From Acidobacteriaceae bacterium (GTDB taxonomy: Bacteria > Acidobacteriota > Terriglobia > Terriglobales > Acidobacteriaceae): 64,000 nt of DNA. The stretch spans positions 64,289-128,288 of the forward strand of contig PLHQ01000078.1 in NCBI GenBank assembly GCA_003138975.1, written 5' to 3'. The notes under the pieces are model-generated. The model was not told the DNA's origin and ran no database searches. It saw nothing but the letters and a program-made list of their open reading frames with translations. Positions 57,508-64,000 of the stretch are shown piece by piece (within the stretch, counting starts at the first letter, position 1; every line of letters begins with the position of its first letter). The translations under genes and the position numbers were made by a program.

Positions 57508-58746
57508 CTAATTCGCCCGCTTAAAACAGATATCACCGGTGGTGGTCCGAACCTTCAGCACGGGCCCGCCACCGTTCAGCTTGCCCTCCGCGTTGAGCGT
57601 CCTCGGACCCCACTGGTCGCCTTCGCTGGCAACGTGGATGTCCGGGAAGTCGGAGGTAATGTGGTGTCCGTTACCCAGATCGACGCTGGCGCGCACGGAG
57701 AGAGCAACATCCGGCGCGATGTAAACGGTAATATCTCCAGCAGAAGTTTCGAGCCTGGAATCGCTGGGCGGAGCGCCGGTTTTCACGAACTTCACGACGA
57801 TGCCGCCGGCGCCGGTTTCAACGCGTGCCGAGGGAACTCCGTAGAGTTCGATCCCGCCGCCGCCAGTCTGGGCGTGTACGTGGCCTTTAGCGGAGGAGAG
57901 GTGAATGCTGCCCCCACCGGTCTCAATTTCAGCTGGGCCACCAAGATCTCCCAGATCGATGTTGCCGCCGCCGGTTTGAGCCTTCACTGTCCCAGTGCAC
58001 TGACGGACCTCGATCCCTCCGCCACCGGTCTCGATGCTGGCTCCCTGCATGGCGGAAATAATTTCGACGCTGCCCCCGCCGGTTTCCGCGATGACTTTCC
58101 CATTGGCATGATGCACCACGATGGAGCCGCCGCCGGTTTGCAGGCCAATATCGCCGCTGATGGTTCCCACATTGATGGATCCGCCACCGGTCTCTGCGTG
58201 GGCGCCTCCACCAATGTCATCGAGGTGCATATTGCCGCCGCCACTCTCCGCCTCCACGCGGCCAGTCACTCCGCTGGCGTCAATGTTGCCGCCCTCGGTT
58301 TCGACCTTCACCAGGGTAATCTCGCGCGGGACGTTGATCATGAACTCGCCCGAGAACTTGCGCTGCGAGCCCGTATCAATCGTCATACGCGCCGGCCCTA
58401 CTTTAATGCGATGGACACCCTGCCACTCCCCCACAACCCACGCCGTATCTCCTTTCACATAAGCGCTCACTTTGTAGGCTTCGAACTGGTGCCGCGCATC
58501 TTCCTCGGACGACGCCTGAGAACGCATGTGAAGCGTATAGTCGATGCCCGCTTGCTGGGTGCCTCGAACCACCACCGAGCCCATGTCCAGCTTGACTCTC
58601 AGGTTCTTGACTCCGGCCAGCGATCCCGTGAGGACTTGGCCCCAGGTGCTGCCTTCGCGGGATACGTGCGTTTCCTGAGCCAGTGCCAGGGGTGCAAGGA
58701 TGGCCAGCACGCCTAACAGGCCGACGAATTGTGGCGAACGTTTCAA
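57508..58746 (-). CDS. DUF4097-like beta-strand repeat protein
   Basis: 412 aa; iterated ETGGGSIxV / AQTGGGNIDL units. Confidence 0.85.
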   Translation of the reverse strand: MKRSPQFVGLLGVLAILAPLALAQETHVSREGSTWGQVLTGSLAGVKNLRVKLDMGSVVVRGTQQAGIDYTLHMRSQASSEEDARHQFEAYKVSAYVKGDTAWVVGEWQGVHRIKVGPARMTIDTGSQRKFSGEFMINVPREITLVKVETEGGNIDASGVTGRVEAESGGGNMHLDDIGGGAHAETGGGSINVGTISGDIGLQTGGGSIVVHHANGKVIAETGGGSVEIISAMQGASIETGGGGIEVRQCTGTVKAQTGGGNIDLGDLGGPAEIETGGGSIHLSSAKGHVHAQTGGGGIELYGVPSARVETGAGGIVVKFVKTGAPPSDSRLETSAGDITVYIAPDVALSVRASVDLGNGHHITSDFPDIHVASEGDQWGPRTLNAEGKLNGGGPVLKVRTTTGDICFKRAN

Positions 58747-58787
58747 ATAAACCCCCTCAGTTTCTATTCTCGATCGCTCGATCTGGG

Positions 58788-59732
58788 TTAATCAATTTCC
58801 GGCAACTGCGCCAACATGGTGCGGGCCTGCGACTTGATGTACTGGCTTTGATCCTTGGCGGCCAGCGTCATCAACACGCCGCGCACGCTCCCGTCGGCCT
58901 TCGCCGGCTCGATCAGGCGCAACGCTTCCGTGCGCACGCCCGGGTTCGAATCATTCACCAATGCTTCCAGAACCACATCGCGGACGCGCACATCGTCCTT
59001 TACAAAACCGCCCAGACCATCGAGAGCCTTCAGCCGAACTCCGGGATTCGTGTCGTAGCGCAGGGCATAGATCAGCGCATCACGCACCTGCGAAACATCC
59101 GGCTTTTGCGTCAGCAGATCCACCGAATCCATGCGCACGCCCGAGTTGTAGTTATTACGGGCGGCAAACAGCAGCAATTGCTGGATGCGCTGATCGTTCA
59201 ACGATCCCTGTGTTTCCAGCGTGGAAACCGTGTCGTACTTGATGGCGATCTGATTTGTCCCCGGCTCCTGCGTGATGGAACGGATGCCGGTGATCGAAGC
59301 CTCGGCAAGAGCGGGAGTCGCGCCCGTGGCCGCATTCGGGGGCTGATGAACGAATACTTTGTAGGACGTTCCCACTCCACCCGCGAAGCCAAGGATCAAG
59401 ATCGCGGACGCCAGCGCGGGCGAAAAGCTCACTTGCCGCAGCCAATTCGCTGGATCAAACGCCAGCCGCTGCCAGAACCCGCCCTGCTCGGCCGTCTCCA
59501 GCGCTTCCTGCAGCCGCATGCGTGCAGCCGTGACCAGGTTCGGCGATGGCGTTACCACCGGAGCCTGCGACAACAGATCGTGAAACTCTTGTGCCGCTTT
59601 CAGTTCGGCCGCGCAGTCGGCGCAGCGCGCGACATGCTGCTCCAGTTCATGACGAGCGTCATCCGCCAGCTCGCCATAGACATGCAACGTTATGTTTTCC
59701 TTTACCCATTCACACTTCATAATCGCACCCAA
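58788..59732 (-). CDS. anti-sigma factor (zinc finger) with HEAT-like repeats
   Basis: CEWVKENITLHVYGELADDARHELEQHVARCADCAAEL; TM; repeated DSNPGVRTEALRLI units; downstream of ECF sigma gene. Confidence 0.88.
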   Translation of the reverse strand: MGAIMKCEWVKENITLHVYGELADDARHELEQHVARCADCAAELKAAQEFHDLLSQAPVVTPSPNLVTAARMRLQEALETAEQGGFWQRLAFDPANWLRQVSFSPALASAILILGFAGGVGTSYKVFVHQPPNAATGATPALAEASITGIRSITQEPGTNQIAIKYDTVSTLETQGSLNDQRIQQLLLFAARNNYNSGVRMDSVDLLTQKPDVSQVRDALIYALRYDTNPGVRLKALDGLGGFVKDDVRVRDVVLEALVNDSNPGVRTEALRLIEPAKADGSVRGVLMTLAAKDQSQYIKSQARTMLAQLPEID

Positions 59733-59760
59733 TTCTTCAGAGCAATCAACACTGTTTGGT

Positions 59761-60468
59761 TCATCTCATATCCGCCAGCGCCCCGCGCAATTTCTGCGTG
59801 GCGCGGAAGAGAGTGTTCTTGGCGGTCTCTTCGGTGGTGTGCAAAATCTCGCCCACGGTGCGCAGCTTCAATCCGTGGTAATGCTTCAACTCAAAGACCA
59901 TGCGCTCGCGCGGGGTTAATTTTTCTAGGGCACCGGAGATCCTTGCGCCCAACTGGCGCCGCATCAAATCTCGCTCCGGATTCGCGCCCGCCCGACCATC
60001 AGGTACTTGATCCAGGAGGTCGTACTCCCCGCCGGACGCGTCTTTCACCACCGGCGCATCTTCCTTGCGCACATTCCGCTTGCGCAGATGATCCAGACAA
60101 AGATTGGTCACGATGCGATAGATCCAGGTATAGAAAGAACACTCGAAGCGAAAACTTCCGATGTTCTTGTAGGCCTTGAGGAAGGCGTCCTGATAGACGT
60201 CCTGGGCGTCGTGCTCGGTGCCGGTGAGATGCAGCGCCAGCCGCAAGACCGCCTGATCGTAGTGACGCACCAGTTCCTCGAAGGCGCCGCGGTTGCCGCG
60301 TTGCGCTTCGCGGATCAGGATCGTATCGTCTATGCGGCGTTCTTGCCCAGCCATGCGGCCCCACGTGGGGTCCAGGTTCCCGCTGACTTTCTCCACTCTC
60401 TCGGACTCTGTTCTCGAGTGGGCCCGTGTACCAACCGCAAGTGTTACTGCCCAAACATCGGCCGGCAT
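59761..60468 (-). CDS. ECF RNA polymerase sigma factor
   Basis: RGNRGAFEELVRHYDQAVLRLALHLTGTEHDAQDVYQDAFLKAYKNIGSFRFECSFYTWIYRIVTNLCLDHLRKR; region 4 LTPRERMVFELKHYHGLKLRTVGEIL. Confidence 0.95.
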   Translation of the reverse strand: MPADVWAVTLAVGTRAHSRTESERVEKVSGNLDPTWGRMAGQERRIDDTILIREAQRGNRGAFEELVRHYDQAVLRLALHLTGTEHDAQDVYQDAFLKAYKNIGSFRFECSFYTWIYRIVTNLCLDHLRKRNVRKEDAPVVKDASGGEYDLLDQVPDGRAGANPERDLMRRQLGARISGALEKLTPRERMVFELKHYHGLKLRTVGEILHTTEETAKNTLFRATQKLRGALADMR

Positions 60469-60803
60469 GTTCTTGTCGTTTTCCTATACCGCCCGGTGTC
60501 GATGCCGTACCCGGGCTTGCATAGGAATAGACGGTCTGTCAGTGGAACCGTGAGCAGGAATTATAGGCTGGCAGGGGATTTTTATGCGGCCTAGGTGATT
60601 CTTTCATAATGGGTTAGCGGGAGACAGAACAGCTACACAACATCGACGGCGACCGTTGTTGCCGCAAAAACTAAAGTGGAATCCGAGCCCCATGCGACAT
60701 TCCGCGGATTCTTGTGTTCTTAAGCAATGTAGACTGGTGACGCTCTGGGACAGGTCGTCTCCTGATCGTCCGACCGACCGCACAAGCCAGACTCGAGGAT
60801 CTT

Positions 60804-62018
60804 ATGTTCTTCCGCGCCTCGTTCGCCTCTCTTGCCTTGCTTGCCAGCTTCTTTCAATTCTCGACCGGAGTCAGCGCCGCCCAAGCTCTCACTCCAGTCT
60901 GCCAACCCTCGGTGACTTCGCCGATCGTCGTTGCCTCTCCGGCGCAGCGCCTTGCGGCGGGCGCCAAGGCTCAGCCGCCGCTCACCGACACTTTCGATTG
61001 GCCCGACACTCCGCTGGGCGTCATCAAGACGTCCGATGGCTACGAGTTTTTTGGCAGTGATGGCGGTGCGCACTACCGGCAGATGAGGCAAGGACATTGG
61101 GTCGGCAACAACAAGTCGGGGTCGTTTACGACCACGGTGGGCACGCTCGACAACCCGCTCGGCAAGGGCGATCCTCATGACGTCAGTGTATCCCCGAATC
61201 CCAATCCCTCGGTGAACCCCATCTATCCCAGCTATGGCTACATGGGTGGGGGGCCGGTCTATCAGGTTCCTGCGGGCATGACGGGGGCGAGCAACCTGCT
61301 GGCGACTTACCACGCAGAACTCCCCAACGATGCCCTCTATGCGGCCCTCGGGCTGGCTGCATCCACGGATAACGGCCTACATTGGACCGACCTCGGTGAG
61401 ATCATTCGTCTGAACCAGGCATACGCGGTCGGGCTCGACGGCTTTGAAATCGGCGACGGTCCGCTGGTGCTCTCGCCCGACGGCAAGTATTTCTATTTAT
61501 ATTTTCCCGACTGGATCGCCAACGGTTCGCTGCACACCACGAACGCCCAAGGGGAGTCGACCACTACCAACGTCTCGGTTGCGCGGGCGTTGGCTACCGA
61601 CGTACTGGATACCGCATTCGGACCGGCGCCGCATCACTCTATCGCCTTCCAGAAATTTTATGAGGGCAACTGGCATCTGCAGCCCGCGATCGGCGGAGCG
61701 TCCACCGACCTCAATCCCCATGCCCCATATTCAGGCTATCTCGATATCCACTACAACAGTGCTTTGCAGCGTTATGGGATGATCATTTCCGACGATACGA
61801 ACTTCGCTTACGCGGAATCCACCGACGGCCTTGCCTGGACGCTGCCCATCTCACTTGGTACTTTCGGCCCGATTGCGGCGTATCCCACTGCCGTCGGCCT
61901 AGGCGATGATCCGCACACGCTGGGCAAGAGCTTTTACGTTTACTTCACCTATTTGCCGACCGACGGCAGCGGATGGACCAACGGCTCTCTACGCAGGTTA
62001 ACGCTCACGTGCCAATGA
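60804..62018 (+). CDS. secreted hypothetical protein, sialidase/beta-propeller-like
   Basis: 404 aa; signal peptide; ASTDNGLHWTDLGEII. Confidence 0.6.
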   Translation: MFFRASFASLALLASFFQFSTGVSAAQALTPVCQPSVTSPIVVASPAQRLAAGAKAQPPLTDTFDWPDTPLGVIKTSDGYEFFGSDGGAHYRQMRQGHWVGNNKSGSFTTTVGTLDNPLGKGDPHDVSVSPNPNPSVNPIYPSYGYMGGGPVYQVPAGMTGASNLLATYHAELPNDALYAALGLAASTDNGLHWTDLGEIIRLNQAYAVGLDGFEIGDGPLVLSPDGKYFYLYFPDWIANGSLHTTNAQGESTTTNVSVARALATDVLDTAFGPAPHHSIAFQKFYEGNWHLQPAIGGASTDLNPHAPYSGYLDIHYNSALQRYGMIISDDTNFAYAESTDGLAWTLPISLGTFGPIAAYPTAVGLGDDPHTLGKSFYVYFTYLPTDGSGWTNGSLRRLTLTCQ

Positions 62019-62098
62019 TCAAGGCCGGTGTGGAGCAACAGACAAAGTGCAGGACAGGACAAAAACCGGGCCGAGCGCCCGGGCCGGATTTTCCAATA

Positions 62099-62554
62099 CT
62101 ACTCTGCGACCACTTCCTTCTCGATCACAACCTTCAAATACGCGGTCACGTCCTTGTGCAGCTTCACCGGCACGGTGAACTCGCCCAAGGTCTTCAGCGG
62201 CTCGTGGAGCTGGATCTGGCGGCGATCCAGGTTGATTCCCTTTTTTACAATGGCGTCGGCAATGTCGCCGGAGGTGACCGAGCCGAATAACTGATCGTGC
62301 TCGCCCGAGCGGCGCTGGAACGAAGCCGATAAGCCTTCGAACTGCTTTGCCAGTTCTTCAGCCTGCGACTTCTCCTTGGCCGAACGGCGCACCGAGGCAG
62401 CCTTCATCTGCGTGATGACGGCTTTGTTGCCCGCATTCGCTTCAATGGCCAGCTTGCGCGGCAGCAGAAAGTTGCGTCCATATCCTTCGGCAACCTTCAC
62501 CACGTCGCCGCGCGCGCCCAGTTTGCTCACATCTTCTTTGAGAATGACTTCCAT
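62099..62554 (-). CDS. rplI: 50S ribosomal protein L9
   Basis: MEVILKEDVSKLGARGDVVKVAEGYGRNFLLPRKLAIEA. Confidence 0.98.
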   Translation of the reverse strand: MEVILKEDVSKLGARGDVVKVAEGYGRNFLLPRKLAIEANAGNKAVITQMKAASVRRSAKEKSQAEELAKQFEGLSASFQRRSGEHDQLFGSVTSGDIADAIVKKGINLDRRQIQLHEPLKTLGEFTVPVKLHKDVTAYLKVVIEKEVVAE

Positions 62555-62579
62555 GATATGACTCCGATCCTTCGCTTAT

Positions 62580-62664
62580 TTGTCATCCCGAGCGAAGCGA
62601 GAGGGATCTGGGTTCGTCTCGCCGCCAGCAAAAACCCAGATTCCTCGCTTCGCTCGGAATGACA
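62580..62664. repeat. inverted pair of the TGTCATCC(T)GAGCGAAGCGA repeat
   Basis: ttgtcatcccgagcgaagcgagagggatctgggtt ... aacccagattcctcgcttcgctcggaatgaca; between rpsR and rplI. Confidence 0.85.
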
Positions 62665-62713
62665 ACGCTGTTGTGTACCCGTCTGAATCCGTGCAAATCC
62701 GCGGGCTAATCTC

Positions 62714-63085
62714 TTACGATGCCCGTCCAGCAAACGGCAGCAGGGCGATGTTGCGGGCCTGCTTGATGGCCGAGGCCAAGCGGTGTTGGTGTGGCGAACA
62801 TACGCCGGTCAAGCGCCGAGGCACGATCTTGCCGCTTTCCGCCACGAACTGGCCGAGCAGCCGGTAATCTTTGTAGTTGATGTCGGCAATTTTTTCGGTG
62901 CAGAATTTGCAGACTTTCTTGCGCCGGAAAAACTTCCGCCCGCCTTCACGCGGCGGACCACCGGGCCCGGAACGGCCAGCACCGCCGCCTCCGCCGAATC
63001 GCGGACGGTCTCCTCCTCCGGAACGCTCACCGAAAGGCCGCGATGGCCGCTCGGTTGCCGCTGGTGCTTTCGTCTCTTCAGTCAT
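62714..63085 (-). CDS. rpsR: 30S ribosomal protein S18 with Gly-rich N-terminal extension
   Basis: [67 protein letters not shown]. Confidence 0.97.
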   Translation of the reverse strand: MTEETKAPAATERPSRPFGERSGGGDRPRFGGGGGAGRSGPGGPPREGGRKFFRRKKVCKFCTEKIADINYKDYRLLGQFVAESGKIVPRRLTGVCSPHQHRLASAIKQARNIALLPFAGRAS

Positions 63086-63145
63086 AACACTCCTTCATGA
63101 TCTTCAGTTCTCAGTTCTCGGTTCTCAGAAGAACCCCTGGCTCAG

Positions 63146-63574
63146 CTAAACGGTCGCCGCCGGGACGTCCGCCGCAGGCGTTTCCCCAGCCGCTGCAGGC
63201 GCTTCTTCTGCGCTTGGCGTGGGCTGCGCGCTCACCTTCTTGCGCGCGTCACGAAGAGCCTTGATCTTATCCAGACGCTTCTGCTCCTCGTCGACGCGCA
63301 CGGTGAGGAACTTGATCACCTGCTCCGTCACGCGCAGACGGCGCTCCAATTCGTGGATCACCGTGCCTGCGCCTTCAATCGTCATCAAAATGTAGATGCC
63401 TTCGCGGAATTTGCGCACCGTATAGGCCAGACGGCGCTTGCCCATGCGGTCCACGGCCTTCACCGTCCCGGCGGCTGAAGTTACGGTAGATTCCAAGTTC
63501 GAAACCAGTTTGTCCAGATCCTCGTCCGCCATATCGGGCCGGACAATAAACATCAACTCATACGTACGATTCAT
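63146..63574 (-). CDS. rpsF: 30S ribosomal protein S6
   Basis: MNRTYELMFIVRPDMADEDLDKLVSNLE...GKRRLAYTVRKFREGIYILM. Confidence 0.97.
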   Translation of the reverse strand: MNRTYELMFIVRPDMADEDLDKLVSNLESTVTSAAGTVKAVDRMGKRRLAYTVRKFREGIYILMTIEGAGTVIHELERRLRVTEQVIKFLTVRVDEEQKRLDKIKALRDARKKVSAQPTPSAEEAPAAAGETPAADVPAATV

Positions 63575-63598
63575 TCGCTGTCTCCAAATTCTCCGAGC

Positions 63599-64000
63599 CT
63601 ATTGCTCCGGTTCCAGCTCCTTGCGGTTGAAGCGGTTCATCGCCGCCGCCGGACCTTCCTTCAAAATCACTTTCACCACTTCTTCGGCGGTATCGAGCAC
63701 ACCATCGATTACCGCCAGATCCGCCTTGCGAAGCGGTGCCAGCAAATATCGCTGACCATCCTCCACCTTGCGCTCCGGAGCCACTCCAATCCGGATACGC
63801 AAGAAATCCTGCGTGCCCAGCGCCCCGATGATCGACTCGATCCCGTTATGCCCCGCCGAACTCCGCCGCGTGTGAATCCGCAACGTGCCCAGCGGGAAAT
63901 CCAGTTCGTCCTGAATCACGATCAAGTCTGATTCCGGCTTGGCTTCGTACTCCTCCACCAACTCCCGGACCGACATGCCGCTGAGGTTCATGTAGGTCTC
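63599..64000 (-). CDS. pth: peptidyl-tRNA hydrolase, partial (5' end beyond right edge)
   Basis: ETYMNLSGMSVRELVEEYEAKPESDLIVIQDELDFPLGTLRIHTRRSSAGHNGIESIIGALGTQDFLRIRIGV; frame open to window end. Confidence 0.95.
   Translation of the reverse strand, partial: ETYMNLSGMSVRELVEEYEAKPESDLIVIQDELDFPLGTLRIHTRRSSAGHNGIESIIGALGTQDFLRIRIGVAPERKVEDGQRYLLAPLRKADLAVIDGVLDTAEEVVKVILKEGPAAAMNRFNRKELEPEQ

Noticed and set aside
57487-58716. 409-aa + strand ORF over the DUF4097-like gene
   Set aside because: Regular Gly/Ala repeats mirror the minus-strand repeat gene
58683-60179. 498-aa + strand ORF over anti-sigma/sigma genes
   Set aside because: Antisense shadow of two confidently identified genes
1-64000. 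tRNA/rRNA genes, insertion-sequence transposases, phage or defence islands
   Set aside because: None recognised by eye in any frame; small RNAs and tRNAs would need tRNAscan-SE/Infernal to exclude

Overview
Window from a high-GC bacterial chromosome, most likely Acidobacteriota (inference from gene content, e.g. the VWA-related protein at 41930-43033). It holds a rpmH/rnpA/yidD/yidC/jag cluster (minus strand), dnaA-dnaN, and rsmG-parA-parB. Other loci include cdaA-ybbR-glmM, polA, queA, xseA, fabF-acpP, folP, selA, acpS, lipA, recG, a sigma/anti-sigma cassette, and rpsF-rpsR-rplI-pth. A clear cobalamin riboswitch precedes a BtuB-like TonB receptor. Main non-routine signals: (1) G/C strand asymmetry flips at about 29.6-30.3 kb, at rsmG/parA and not at dnaA, suggesting the replication origin lies there. 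(2) Four TGTTCC-N4-GGAAC(A/G) inverted repeats in the rsmG-parA gap look like diverged parS sites. (3) Several families of short interspersed repeats appear in one orientation left of that point and in the opposite orientation right of it. (4) Copies of these repeats, or similar low-complexity inserts, are embedded in frame in conserved proteins (RsmG, ParB, SelA; probably FolP and RecG). (5) Adjacent prmC and aminotransferase genes are both broken by several lesions, one of them an exact 8-bp tandem duplication. All calls were made by eye from the sequence and the supplied ORF translations; no database search was run.
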